64,000 bases of DNA from Monodelphis domestica (Eukaryota; Chordata; Mammalia; Didelphimorphia; Didelphidae): positions 111,415,520 through 111,479,519 of the forward strand of contig NC_077229.1 of assembly GCF_027887165.1 (NCBI RefSeq), read 5' to 3'. The translations under genes were made by a program, and so were the position numbers. This document shows, one piece after another, positions 1 through 10,504 of the stretch. The notes under the pieces were generated by a model. It saw nothing but the letters and a program-made list of their open reading frames with translations. It had not been told where the DNA came from and ran no database searches. How positions within the stretch are numbered: position 1 is the first letter of the stretch; each line of letters begins with the position of its first letter.

Positions 1-359
1 AATTACTATAATTTAGGGCTTGATTTGTTACTTTGTGGATTGGCTAGACTTAAAAAAAATGATGGAGAAAATGTTAGCCTTGCAGATTAAACTTAAAAAT
101 GGATAGATGTTTTTGGTTTTTTGTTTTAGAAAACCAATTATTAAACATTTCCAAGTACACCTCTACCCTGAGCTCTAAAACTATTTCTTCCATGCTTCTT
201 CCATTCTTCAGTTAATGCTTATTCTTTGGGTCCAGTCATTCAAAAAGTTCTGACTTAATCAAATGGTACTGTTGTCTAGCCCACATTTCTCCATCTTTTC
301 TACAAGAATAATAGGTGCAATTTTGTTAAATGTTTGGCTAGAATGTGGGTGAACTATAT
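1..359. other. unassigned AT-rich sequence
   Basis: No gene, RNA or clear repeat is recognised. The right end grades into an old CR1/L3-type LINE fragment, so part of this stretch may be the same element too diverged to see. Confidence 0.4.
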
Positions 360-960
360 CTATAATCTTCCCTTGATCTATCAGGTCCTGCCAAAAAAGA
401 ACATGAGTTTAGTTGGGCAGGCTTTTCTTGATGAAGTCATGCTGAGATCACCACTCCTTTTTCTAGATGTTATGAACCTTTAATTCTATGTCCTAGATAT
501 TTTGCCAGGAATAGCAGTCAAACTCACTGGCCCAGAGTCTGCAGACCCTACTCTTCTTCTTCTTCTTCTTTTTTTTTAAATCAGAGCAATGCTTGCCTTT
601 CTCCAGCCCAGTGGTATATTTCCTCTTCTCTAGAAGAGTTGAAAGGCTTCTGACAATCACAGTTCTTTCAGTAACATGATGCCAGCAGTCACATCTGCCA
701 GTTCTTTGAGGATCCTGGGATGCCATTCATCTGAGCTTCATGCTTTATGACTTCATTGTACACAGGGGAGCTAGTGACTCTCTTACTATCTCCCTACAAC
801 TAACTCCCAATTGGCCATCTTTGTTCTGGGTCTTCCAGTCTAAATACTATTTTTCCTGACACAGAAAACAAAAGCAAAATGAGTTGAAAAGCTCTGCCTA
901 CTCTCCATCATCCACTATTATAATCCCATTCACCAGTAGTCCTGCAGGTACTGACTGTCT
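360..960 (-). mobile_element. CR1/L3-type LINE fragment, reverse transcriptase region
   Basis: Read on the minus strand, the sequence resembles the CR1/L3 segment running from the endonuclease linker into the reverse transcriptase. The sense of GPVSLTAIPGKI, the conserved start of the RT domain, is visible around 495-535. Stops and frame breaks occur throughout, and a (CTT)n/poly-T run sits at about 548-578. It is an old dead copy. The family call rests on remembered CR1 RT motifs, not on a search. Confidence 0.6.
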
Positions 961-1292
961 TTTGCCTCTCATAACCCCAGTGTAGCACAATTCCTGGCAT
1001 ATGGTGTTATCTTTTTTTTCCCACTCACTTCAGTCATGTCAGACTTCTTGAGCCCATTTGGGTGTTTTCCTGGCAAAGATACTGGAGTGGTTTGCCATTT
1101 CCTTCTCCAGCTCATTGTATAAATGAGGAAACAGGAAAACTGTGTTAGGTGACTTGTCCAGTGTCACACTGCTACTAAGTGTCTGAAGTCACATTTGAAT
1201 TCAGGTCTTCTTGATTCTAGTACTGGCATTCTATCTACTGTGCCACCTAGCTCCTCATATAATAGGAGCTTAATAAATATTTATTGATTGGT
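961..1292 (+). mobile_element. L2-type LINE 3' end split by a SINE
   Basis: The fragments at 961-1009 and 1256-1292 together read as the typical L2 3' end (last-exon-like phrase 'cctggcacatagtaggagcttaat' in diverged form, then AATAAATATTTATTGA). The SINE at 1010-1255 interrupts it, with catatggt on the left and catataat on the right as a possible target duplication. Confidence 0.6.
1010..1255 (-). mobile_element. RTE-tailed SINE
   Basis: On the minus strand this runs from a tRNA-like head (ctaggtggcacagtagatag) through the CORE-like middle (gtgtgacactggacaagtca) to a tail in which 'tggcaaaccactccagtat' is prominent. That tail is shared with RTE LINEs in marsupials, which are thought to mobilise such SINEs. 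Confidence 0.75.
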
Positions 1293-1759
1293 TAAAAAAA
1301 CAACAAGGACCCTTTTATTGTCAGCTTTTCTTATGAACTTCAGCACACTGTAAGCATTCACATCATTGCTACTATTTTTACAGGAAAATGCCATAGTGTT
1401 GTATTCATCCTGTTAACAGGATGCTTCCATCTTTTGTACCTATCTTATAAAAAAAATTAGATGTGAATCCATACTGGTCTCTCTAGATAACTCCCTACTT
1501 TTTTCCTTATTAGATCTCACTTTGTGGTTTCAGAATGTCATTGTAGAGAGCTTCTAAGTCTTCCTGGATTAATTTACCTCAAAGAATTTTTAGACCATAC
1601 CTATTCTTGCTCTAAGTCATTTGAAATCTGATTTCCCAAAATCTAGAACTCATGTCAGTTTATTCTTGCTTTTCCTTTTCTTTCTTTTCACAAATTCCAA
1701 GATGAAAGGGTCCTTCTTACTATGAAAGGGAATTCTTTATTCTCTTTGTCTATTTTGAG
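1293..1759. other. unassigned sequence upstream of an LTR
   Basis: No gene is supported. The style resembles old LINE-derived DNA, but I cannot assign a family. It ends near the start of a solo LTR. Confidence 0.3.
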
Positions 1760-2590
1760 TTAATACTTTGTTAGTCATCAAGTAAGAGAATTCATAAGTC
1801 ACTTACTTGAAGAAGTAAGAGAATTCACAGTAACTTGCTAAAATTAGTGATAACTCCAGAACTCAAAGCATCCCCACTTAACACTAAGTAAGAGTGTTCA
1901 GCAAGTCATTTGCTAAAGTGGGTGATATCTCAATTAGTCAGAAACTTGTGAATCCTATGATAAAAGTTGACCCCTTCAGAAGCCTATGATAAAGAGTTAA
2001 CACCTTCAGAGATGAGAAGTGGATCCTATGGACACTGCTCTCCTGGGCAGTGCTAGGCAATTTGGAAGCTGTGATTGGCTCCTGTGAAGAGGGGAAGGGA
2101 CAAAAAGTCACTATAAAAGCCCTGAACTTTTTCAGCTGGAGGGAGTCTTCTCCAAGCAGTCTTCTCATTGTCATCTTCTGTAGTTGTCTTCAACTGTTGA
2201 CCTGCCTCTTGGAGGTAAGTTGGGGCTTGGACTGCCTCTTGGGTGAATGAGTATCTGGCCTTCTTTTCCTGGTGTCTGGAGAAAGATTAGTTTTCAAGAG
2301 GCTTCCCTTCTTGGAGGAGGCCATGTGGGTGGAACTCCAGGTCCTCCAGTTGAGGGTTAATAAGCCCTGCAGGGCTGAGCCGAACACTGGAGCAATATTT
2401 AGTGTGAGAGGCTAGATATTTTCTCTACCCTCTTTTTGCATTTCTCTACTTTCCCTTTTCCCTTTTTGTAAATAAAATCTATTAAAAGTCATTTTGACTT
2501 GAGGTATAATATTTTAAATTGGCAACCATAAGATTATTTTAGAATTCTCATATATTTTAGTTAAACCATAAAATTTAATTCCTTACACTA
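1760..2590 (+). mobile_element. solo LTR of an endogenous retrovirus-like element
   Basis: The segment has the signals of an LTR in the right order. There is a repeated motif (aagtaagagaattca) near 1784 and 1817, an inverted CCAAT (attgg) near 2074, and a TATA box (TATAAAA) at 2112-2118. Then come a pyrimidine-rich stretch, a splice-donor-like GGAGGTAAGT at about 2211-2220, a polyadenylation signal AATAAA at 2471-2476, and an end with a 'ttggcaacca' motif. No gag, pol or env reading frame adjoins it. Boundaries are approximate because no target duplication was found. Confidence 0.65.
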
Positions 2591-2748
2591 CTCCATCCTC
2601 GAAGACTTACATTTCAACAACCTGTTCTTATCTTGTTCATGAGAATCAGATCTAAAATAAAAATTCCTCTCATTTGTTTCTTTGCCTTTGGAAGGCTGAA
2701 ATGGTCATTAATGCAAATTGAGAAATTATCAAATGCTCTGATTTTGGT

Positions 2749-2779
<31 letters not shown>

Positions 2780-3439
2780 CATGTACACATATATATGATA
2801 CAACATACCTTCTTGATATAAAATATTGCTTGTCTTCCCTTATTTCATCTCCTTTTACCTTTCTTGTTCGTTTTGGGTAAGCTAACTATATACTCTTCTA
2901 GAATCTTATTCCAGTCATAGGTTCCATTCCACAAAGACTCAGTAATACCTTTTTAGATCAGATTTGCCTTTCTGTGTTGCTATATTTACTTTACCTTGTT
3001 TCTTACCCATTCTTTGTATGCTTAATTATAGATAACTAAGGCCATTGGTGGTTTGCTCTTCTTTTGGAGATGTTTGTTTCCTGTAAATTCCTGAGCATCT
3101 CTGCTGCTATTAATATTATTATGTTAATGCAGCTGCTTTCTCTGTATCTAGCTTGATAGATATACATAGACACTACTCTCTCCTCTTCCTTTTTAAAGTC
3201 CTTTTGTTCAGATTTGCAAAACATCAATATATTTTTGCTAACCTTTCTTGGATATACTCCATTCCTGGTCACATTCCCATCAAAATTCCAAGATTTGAAG
3301 CTATCAAACAAAAGTCTAAAACCTATTCGTAGATTTATCTATAAACCAGCTGTTCAGTTCCTAAATCAGCCTTTCCTTGAAGTACTTGTCTTTTAAAGGA
3401 ACTAGGTAACAGTGGATAGAGTCTTAAGTCTGGAGGCAG
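2591..3439. other. unassigned sequence with a CA/TA microsatellite
   Basis: Nothing gene-like is seen. Short reading frames on both strands have no recognisable motif. A CA/TA microsatellite lies at 2749-2796. Confidence 0.4.
2749..2796. repeat. (CA)n/(TA)n microsatellite
   Basis: About ten CA units run directly into TA-rich alternating sequence. Confidence 0.95.
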
Positions 3440-4150
3440 GAAATTGTTGTTCGGTCAGTTCAGTTCAAATTGTATCTGAATCTTTGTGACCTCATGGACC
3501 ATAGCACTGCAGACCCTTTTGTCTTCCACTCTCTCAAAGTCTGTCCAAATTGTTTCCATGACACTGTCTCTCCATCTACTCCTCTGCCATCTCCTTCTTT
3601 TTTGCCTTCAATCTTTCCGAACCTCAGGGTCTTTTCCAGTGAGACCTGTCTTCTCATTATTCTTGCTTCAGCTTCAGTATTTGTCACCCCAGTGAATAGT
3701 CTGAATTAATTTCTTTAAAAATAGAATGATTTGATCTTGTTTTCTAAGAGACTCTTAGAAGTCATCTCCAACACCATAATTTGAAAGTGTCTATTCTGTG
3801 GCCCTCGACTTTCCTTATTGTCCAACTGTTACAATCATACATTAATACTAGAAAAATCATAGCTTTGACTATACAGACATTTGTTGGCAAGGTAATATCT
3901 CTGCTTTTTAATACACATTCCAAATTTGCCATAGCTTTCCTTCCAAGGAGCAAGTCACCATCTGATCTTTGAGCACAAGAATATAAAATCTGACACTGCT
4001 TCCATTTCTTCTCCCTCTATCAGGAAATGTTGCAATCAGTTGCCAAGATCTTTTTTTTTTTTTATGTTAAGCTTCAAGCCAGCTTTTACAGTCTCTTATT
4101 TCACTTTCATCAAGGGGTTTCTTAATCTTCTTCCTGACTTCTACAGAATC
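3440..4150 (-). mobile_element. RTE (BovB-type) LINE, C-terminal reverse transcriptase region
   Basis: A minus-strand frame at 3762-3953 contains LLGRKAMANLECVLKSRDIT and later YDCNSWTIRKVEGHRIDTF. This closely follows the BovB/RTE reverse transcriptase C-terminal block (RKAMTNLDS...KSRDITLPTKV, then CESWT). A second frame at 3460-3687 continues with RRQVSLEKTLRFGKIEGKK, matching the next conserved block. The two are separated by a frameshift, so the copy is dead. It is 5'-truncated relative to a full RTE element of about 3 kb. Confidence 0.85.
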
Positions 4151-4340
4151 AGGAAGACCTGAGTTTAAATTTAACTCCAGACACTTAATTATTTGATCTT
4201 GGCCAAGTCACTTAATCTATATCTGCCTTGGTTTCCTCCACTATAGAAAAATTATAGTACTTACTTCTCAGGATTGTTTTAAATATCAAATTGATAATAT
4301 TTATGAAGCAATCTGCAAACCTTAAATTACTTCATAAACA
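4150..4340 (+). mobile_element. MIR/CORE-SINE
   Basis: The middle reads as the CORE segment on the plus strand (gatcttggccaagtcactta, then a diverged 'cctcactatagaaa'). It ends with 'gatttgtaaagcaatctgcaaacctt'-like sequence. Confidence 0.6.
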
Positions 4341-4559
4341 CTAGCTCTAATTATTGTAAAGGCACAGAGTTAGGCTGTGTTGAGTGTGAGGCACAAAGGG
4401 AAGGCCAAAGTGTTGGGGGGAGGAGTAAAGCCCAATGAGGCCGAAAAGAAGTTGGGACCAAGAGTGTACAGGCCTTTCAAAATTAAACAGAAAAATTTAC
4501 ATTTGATCCTTGGGATAATGGGAGTCATTAGAGTTTATCTAGTTGGACAGTTCAAATTA

Positions 4560-4695
4560 CCCCTTAGACACTAGCTACATGACTCTGGACAATCACTTTC
4601 CTCATCTATAAAATGAGTTGGAGGAGGAAATGGCCAACCATTCCAGTATATTTGCCAAGAAAACCCCAAATGGGATCATGAAGAAATGGACAGAA
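4560..4695 (+). mobile_element. RTE-tailed SINE, 5'-truncated
   Basis: Only the second half is present: ctcatctataaaatgagttg, then the RTE-type tail (ccagtatatttgccaagaaa, then aaatgggatcatgaag). Confidence 0.6.
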
Positions 4696-4789
4696 GGTTT
4701 AAAAAAAAAAAAGGACCAAGAGAGATGGTGCCCAAGTTGTGTTTGAAAGGAAATGAAGGATTCCTAGATGTGAGGAAAAAAGTGAGGAA

Positions 4790-5150
4790 GGAAGGAATTC
4801 TAGATACCACACACTTTCCTAACTCTGTGTATTTTCACTGGTTCTCCCCTATGTCTGGATTTATCTTCCTCCTTGTCTCCTGGCTTCCTTCAAGTCTCAA
4901 TTTAAAAATTTCATCTTCTACAAGACATCTTTCTTGTTACCCCTTAATCTTAATCTAGCCCCTTTGTGATTACCGGCAATTAATCCTGAATATGCTTCAT
5001 AAGTAGTTGTTTCCATGTTGTTTCCTGCCATTAGTTTGTGAGTTCCTGAAGGGCAGGGTCTAGCTTTTACCTTTCTTTGTGTCTCTAGGGCTTAGTATAA
5101 TGCCTGGCACATAGTACCTGCTTAATAAATCTTTGTTGATGTGATTTTTA
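4790..5150 (+). mobile_element. L2-type LINE 3' end
   Basis: It carries the typical 3' sequence 'gtgagttcctgaagggcagg', then 'gcctggcacatagtacctgc' and a terminal TTAATAAATCTTTGTTGA. The upstream part (cttccttcaagtctcaattt) matches the L2 ORF2 C-terminal region. Confidence 0.75.
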
Positions 5151-5535
5151 CAAAGCATAGAAGTAATGTCCTGTATAAGAAACAGCTAGCAGGCCAATTT
5201 GACTAAGATGGAAAATTTGAGAAGGGGAACAATATGAGAGACAGAAAGAAACATACAGATAGAGATGGAGCTAGGCAGAATCTTTTTTTCTATTTATATG
5301 ACAGTCCTTCAAATTTTGGGAGAGAACTTATGTCTTCCCTTCCCATGCCCCTTCTATTCTTTAGGCTAGGTATGTTTTCTTTGATCCTCATAAGGCATAG
5401 TCTTCAGAACTCTCACCATCCCCGTTAACCTCTCTTGGTCTGATTCCTACTTGGGAACTTCCTCCCTTACATGTGGCACAAAGAATTGGAAAGTGAAAGG
5501 AGGCTTCTTTAGTAGAATTTGGATAGGTGAAAAAG
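5150..5535. other. unassigned sequence
   Basis: No gene or clear repeat recognised. Confidence 0.4.
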
Positions 5536-5539
5536 ATAG

Positions 5540-5795
5540 TTGTTTTTTTTAATAGCTAATATTTATAAAGTGCTTTCAGATTTCAAATGTTTAGCATAAG
5601 CCAGCTTATTTGATGGTTATAACAATCTTAGAGAGGTGGTTGGGTGTATTTCATCTCTATTTTACAATTGAGAAAATTGATGATCAAAAAGATTATGTGA
5701 ATTGTCCAAGGTCACACAGTTGATAAAATGCTAATGGCAGAATTCAATAAAACACTCCAAGTATAGTGTTCTTCCACTGTATGTCATTTTGCCTC
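5540..5795 (-). mobile_element. MIR/CORE-SINE
   Basis: The antisense of the MIR core is readable (gtccaaggtcacacagttga). It is preceded by 'ctaatatttataaagtgctt', typical of the 3' portion. Confidence 0.75.
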
Positions 5796-5940
5796 CTAAT
5801 TACAGGTAAATTACTAATAATAACAGCTATTACTGTTATTATTTGTTTAATTTAAATTTAATTAATTAATAACCCCCTTGAAGAATAACTGTGAATGTTC
5901 CCTCCAGGGAAAGAACCAGTAACTAGAAGTATGCATAGGA

Positions 5941-5983
5941 GAGGGAGAGAGAGAGAGAGAAAGAAAGAAAGAAAGAGAGAGAT
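5941..5983. repeat. (GA)n/(GAAA)n microsatellite
   Basis: GA units grade into GAAA units and back to GA. Confidence 0.9.
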
Positions 5984-6084
5984 TGAGTGTGAAATGGTAG
6001 CATTTCCTTCTTCAGGGTGGGAAGAAAGGGAGGGAAACTTTGGAACTTAAAATGTAACAACAAAAAAAAAGAAATTAAATTACA

Positions 6085-6262
6085 AAATATAACCCTTATA
6101 CTTGTAGAGCATTCAAAGTTTACAGAGCCCCAAAATGTATAATCTATATTATCTCATTGAATCCTCATGACATCCCTGTGAGTAGGTGGAGTTGGCAAGT
6201 ATACCATTATTATTATTCCTGTTTTATAGATGAGGAAACTGAAGATCAGGAAAGGAAGAAGG
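6085..6262 (-). mobile_element. MIR/CORE-SINE
   Basis: Reads 'gagcattcaaagtttacaga', then 'ttttatagatgaggaaactg', the antisense of a MIR 3' half. Confidence 0.75.
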
Positions 6263-6719
6263 CATTGTTGGTGGAGAATGCAGCATGAATTCATGGGGAA
6301 GGAGGACCCAGCTGTCCATTACTGGTCTCTGTTCAATACCTTGTCAGTCCCTTCCTTTAGCTAGTTTTTTCAGTGGGCCTGGTTCTCACACCTGGTGGTT
6401 ACTCAGTTGACATTTTTTATTATTGTTGTTATTGTCACTGATTGCTGATGCTTCTGCTGTTATTAGTAATAGCAGATGGATTGCCCAGAGAGCAAAACAA
6501 AGATAATTAACACCCTATTATTTAGGATAATCCAAATACTCATTATATTATTCTGTCATGCAGCAGTCACTGTGTAGGAATTACCTGGCAAAAGGTTCTA
6601 ATTCAGGCTGACCACTGCTGCCAGTCCTCAGGCTACATCTACTTTGTAGCCATTTGTACTTTTACAAATCAGGACTTTAGGTCTGTCTTTGTAAAGTGAT
6701 GGATCTTATGGTCCTATGG
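6263..6719. other. unassigned sequence
   Basis: No gene seen. It includes short AT-rich TTATTATTG runs near 6419-6435. Confidence 0.35.
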
Positions 6720-7100
6720 TCCATTATTGCTATTTTACGTATTCAGTTCAATTCAGTTCAGTAAACATTAATTAAGGGTGAAAGACATTGTGAGAGATAA
6801 TGGGGTTCAAAAACAACAAAAAAAGAAAAGCAGTCCTTTCCCTCAATGAGCTCGCACTGTAAGGAAGGTGGATGTATAAAAGTAGATAAATCAAAATAAT
6901 TCCCAAGAGGGATAAAGCCTTAGCAACTGAAAGGATCCGGAAAGGGCTCAAGGAGGAGTAGGACCTTAGTTATGCTTTGATGGAAACTACAGATTCTACC
7001 CAGGAGGGGTAACTAGGGAGTACATTCCAGATAGGAGCACCCACTTGTAAAAGAATACTGGAGCAGGACAACATTCTTTTTTCATCTCCAACCTCCAAAG
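6720..7100 (-). mobile_element. L2-type LINE fragment
   Basis: Antisense of an L2 3' region: a diverged 'tcagtaaacattaattaagg', then 'cagtcctttccctcaatgag' (antisense of 'ctcattgagggaaagg'), then a segment resembling the C-terminal ORF2 coding part. Strongly degraded. Confidence 0.5.
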
Positions 7101-7229
7101 TTACCATCTTCCTTGACTTCTCATTTTCAACAAATGCCATAACTTCTTTCATTGGCCATTTAGTAAGGAACTGGGGTCCATGGAGTGTTGTGGGAATATT
7201 AGCATCTCTGATTTGAGGGCTTCTCAAGC

Positions 7230-7725
7230 CCTTTTTAGGTCTGCTCATCCACCTTCGGTGTCTCCCTTTTGCCTAACTGACCTGTGGCTCCAAGAAGCTG
7301 TAGCATGCACAGTAGCCACACCTCAGTAAAACCCATTTTTACTGATAGGCTTTACCAAATTGCGGCCACACACTTGTTGGTGAGTTAGGGGGAGATCTGC
7401 TCCAAGCATGTGAATTCCCCTGGTGAAATGGGAGCATGAGAACAATTTGTTCCAAAAGCCATGAAGGCAGCTTCTGAAGTATGGTCTATGGAGTGCTTCA
7501 AGCTTGGTCAGAAAGCTGAGGTGATCCACTACATTTCAGGCCATCACCAGGTGTCTTGACTTATGTCCTACCACTGGCCTTTAGTGACTCTGGAAGAAAG
7601 TGTGAAGCTGATGACTTTGTGCAATTCTACCTCACTTAAATGCAATTCACTGGCAAGTCAAGATATCACCCTGGATGCCATTGGTCCTCTTCAAAAACGA
7701 AGGCTGAACAACAGTTAAGGTACTC
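7230..7725 (+). mobile_element. unclassified interspersed repeat ending in a 'tcctcttcaaaaacgaagg' tail
   Basis: The closing part (gatgccattggtcctcttca, then aaacgaaggctgaacaacag) is a phrase I associate with a common marsupial interspersed repeat. The class is not certain to me. No coding capacity is seen. Confidence 0.35.
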
Positions 7726-7829
7726 CTTCCTAACTTCCATCCCTTCATGGTTTTTATAGCCCTAAGAAATCTGAGTTTCCCCCCAGTACTTTAATGCTGG
7801 AACTACAATTTCCTTACAAGAACTCTGAG

Positions 7830-8100
7830 GTAGAAAAGATAGCTCTTAGAATCCTCATTTTACAGATGAGGAAATTAAGGCTCTAAGAGGTAAGTGACTC
7901 AGTATACCTTAGATTGTGAGCTCCTTGAGGTCAAGGATTGTGGGTTTTTTTTTCTGTATTCCCAGAACTTATCGTGGCACCCTGCACATGGGAGGAACTT
8001 AATAAATGTTTATTGATGGATATTGATCAGAATGGAGATTCAAAAGCAGGTCTCCAAGCTTCAAGTCTGTCACCTTACCCTTTCCACTATACCCTGTGAT
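7830..8100 (-). mobile_element. MIR/CORE-SINE interrupted by an L2 3' end
   Basis: The MIR antisense sequence at 7830-7902 (cattttacagatgaggaaat) resumes at about 8019 (gagattcaaaagcaggtctc). The intervening L2-like tail at 7903-8018 appears inserted. Confidence 0.6.
7903..8018 (+). mobile_element. short L2-type LINE 3' end
   Basis: 'gtgagctccttgaggtcaag' followed by 'ggaacttaataaatgtttat' is the standard L2 3' terminus. It is only about 115 bp long, so heavily 5'-truncated. Confidence 0.7.
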
Positions 8101-8526
8101 ATACTGTACTTCTTCCATCTTGGTTCAAAGGAGAAGTGGCCCTCCTTCTTTTAAAGGCTTATTACACTTGCACCTATGCCCTGATTTCATCCTGTTCTTA
8201 CTTCTGAGGGATATTCTCCAGTTATCTCTTTCCTTTACAATAGCTACAATGCTTCTCTCTCTACCTTCTCCTTCCCCTTTGCCCCCCAAACAAGCACACA
8301 TAGCTCTTGAGAGAATCTTTCCCAGATTCCAACTGCCTTCTGTTGCTCTCTATCACTGAGCTAGACTAGAACTAGAGTTCTCATCTGCCCAATTCCAGGA
8401 ATAAGTGGTTTGTACCTATTGCCTCTATTGCTTCTTTATACACTTCCTTTTCCTTGGGTCTCTGCAACCTGGCTCATATTTGTACCACTCTGTTGAAATT
8501 GTTCTCTCCAAGGTCACCACAGATGC
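8101..8526 (+). mobile_element. L2-type LINE ORF2 fragment
   Basis: The end of the fragment (actctgttgaaattgttctc, then caaggtcacc) matches the conserved L2 ORF2 stretch before the RT core. Earlier sequence is C/T-rich and carries an 87-codon open frame at 8096-8359 with no catalytic motif. Confidence 0.55.
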
Positions 8527-8725
8527 CATAGATTCATAGAGCTCTAAGGTAATTAGAGGGCATCTAGTACAACTGCCCTTATTTTACAAATGGCACCTCA
8601 AAGAAAGGAAATAACTTACTGACTTGCCCAAGGTCCCTTAGCTAACTAATGGCAGGCCTGGAACCTATCTAACCTTGGTCTCCTGGCTATTAGGTCAATG
8701 CTTTCTCTACTTTCCTGTACAATGT
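8527..8725 (-). mobile_element. MIR
   Basis: Antisense MIR with 'cttgcccaaggtcccttagc' and 'cctggctattaggtcaatgc'. It sits directly after an L2 fragment. Confidence 0.7.
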
Positions 8726-8920
8726 CCCTTTTTCTGCAAGCATCCTCTTTGCTCTCTCTGCTTCCTTGTCCTTCTTGAAATTTTCTCCTTTAGATAATAA
8801 TGGCAAAAGATCATAGGATCCAGAGCTTTTCTAGATCTTGGAAGCCATCTAGTCCAATTTCCTTATTTGATAGATAATAATATTGCCATCACATCAAAAT
8901 AAATTGGTTCTTCTCCACTA
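8726..8920. other. short unassigned spacer
   Basis: Contains a partial MIR-like phrase (agccatctagtccaatttcc) at about 8845-8870. No gene is present. Confidence 0.35.
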
Positions 8921-8929
8921 TCCTTTGAA

Positions 8930-9085
8930 AAGGCAAGGCATGCTAGAGAGAGGGCTAGAACTTGAGTTAGAAACTTTTGTTGGAGTTTTGCCATTAACAT
9001 GTACTAGGTGTATGACCTTGGGCAAGTCATTTAACCTACTTAAGCCTCAGTTTCAACATCTGTATAGTGGGAATAAAAATACCCA
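8930..9085 (+). mobile_element. MIR/CORE-SINE
   Basis: 'atgaccttgggcaagtcatt' followed by 'cctcagtttcaacatctgta' is the MIR core in plus orientation. Confidence 0.75.
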
Positions 9086-9121
9086 AAGTCCTTCAAATGG
9101 GACAATTGTATACTTGATATA

Positions 9122-9161
9122 ATAAATAGTTTTATAAACAGTAGTTTATAAAACTATTTAT
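9122..9161. repeat. perfect 18-bp inverted repeat with a 4-nt loop
   Basis: The left arm ATAAATAGTTTTATAAAC (9122-9139) and the right arm at 9144-9161 are exact reverse complements around the loop AGTA. It lies in the gap between two oppositely oriented MIR copies. Confidence 0.95.
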
Positions 9162-9174
9162 GAATTTCCTCAAG

Positions 9175-9358
9175 ATAGTTTTATGAAAATAATAGCTCAC
9201 ACTTTAAAGTTTGCAATATGTTGCACATATGTTATCTGTTTTTATCCTCACAAACAATCTTGGAAGGTAAGTGCTATTATTGTTCCCATTTGCAGATGAG
9301 AAAATTGAGGAAGAAAGAGATTAAATAATTTGCCCAGGGTCACATAGTTAGCAAATGG
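9175..9358 (-). mobile_element. MIR/CORE-SINE
   Basis: Antisense MIR: 'tttatcctcacaaacaatct', then 'ttgcccagggtcacatagtt'. Confidence 0.75.
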
Positions 9359-9361
9359 GAC

Positions 9362-10005
9362 AATTAGTGGCACAGTGGATAGAACTCTGGGTCTCAAGTC
9401 AGGAAGACACGAGTTAAAATCAAGCCCCAGATAGTTACCAGCTGTGTGTCCCTGGGAAAGTGCCTTAACTTCTCTTTGCCTCAGTTTCTTCATCTGTAAA
9501 ATGGAAATAATAGCTACTCCCCAGGTTTGTTGTGAAGATCAAATGAGACAAAATTTATCATCTTCATCAAATGGAGATCACATGAGATAAAATTTGTAAA
9601 GTGTTTTGGACAGTGCTGGTACATGGTAGGCACTCTATAAGTGTTAGCTATTATTTTTATTTTTAAAAACCCTTACCTTCTGTCTTAGAATGGGTACTAA
9701 GTATTAGTTCCAAGGCAGTAGAGCAGTAAGGGTTAGGCAATTGTGGTTAAGTAACTTGCCCAGGGTCACACAGCAAGGAAGTGTCTGAAGCCAGAATTGA
9801 ACCAAGGACTTCCTATCCCCAGGTCTGGCTCCCTATCCTTTGAGCCATCTCTCTGGCCCAGCTATTATTATTATTAAAATGGGAATAGTAATAGCACTCA
9901 CCTTCCAAGGTAGTTGTGAAAAGGAGATAATATTTGTAAAGCACTTAGCAGAGTCCCTGGCACATAAAAAGCAATGTAAATGTTACCTGTGATGATAATA
10001 ATGTG
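9362..10005 (+). mobile_element. CORE-SINE split by a younger SINE
   Basis: The head 'tggcacagtggatagaactc' starts at about 9368, the core 'gcctcagtttcttcatctgt' at about 9478, and the 3' part runs to 9655. It resumes at 9860 (ctattattattattaaaatg) and ends near 10005. The SINE at 9656-9859 sits between, flanked by agctattatt on both sides (9646-9655 and 9860-9869). Confidence 0.75.
9656..9859 (-). mobile_element. tRNA-derived SINE inserted in a CORE-SINE
   Basis: The full unit reads on the minus strand from 'gggccagagagatggctcaa' to the tail that ends in the 'agaaggtaagggttttt' block. The target duplication agctattatt is perfect over 10 bp. Confidence 0.85.
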
Positions 10006-10504
10006 TGGGAGGATTTGATCTCAAGTCTTCCAGACTCCCAATTTCGGCAGTCCAATTGTCTACTTCTATTGCCAAAGGTAGGGTGAAGTAAGAGAATAGT
10101 TGGTTCCCTAGCTGTGGGTCCTATACTTGGGCAAAAGATTGTTATTTCTTCCATGTGGAGCTCCTTACACTGAATCAGATGGCCACTCTTCCATATTTTA
10201 GAGGTTGTCTTCAAAAGGTGCTGGGTCCAAAAAATTAATCCTCTTGTGGCCAACCATCTGATGATATGCATCTTTGCACTTAACAAGGATGTTCTTCTGA
10301 AGACAGACATACACTTTGTCACCAGGTCTTTCAGCCTGATAGGACCTACCAGAGCTTGTGATTTCTTAGGATAGCCTTATAGAACTTGAGGATCGCAAGA
10401 GGTACTGCAGAAAAACTTTAGTGGAGGGTGGGTGGATATTCATATGACAACAGAAGGAAATGTCATTTCAAATAAACTGAGAACCTACCCAAGTCCACAG
10501 ATAC
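10006..10504 (-). other. unassigned sequence with a 125-codon minus-strand frame
   Basis: A minus-strand open frame spans 9945-10322 (begins MTKCMSVFRRTSLLSAKMHI). Its 3' end runs into the CORE-SINE tail, and I see no domain. The segment resembles an old interspersed repeat, but I cannot name it. I do not call it a gene. Confidence 0.3.

Noticed and set aside
8096..8359. 87-codon plus-strand frame as a small gene
   Set aside because: It lies in L2-like C/T-rich sequence without a Kozak context, domain or splice signals.
9945..10322. 125-codon minus-strand frame as a gene
   Set aside because: Its 3' part lies in a SINE tail and there is no recognisable motif or codon bias.
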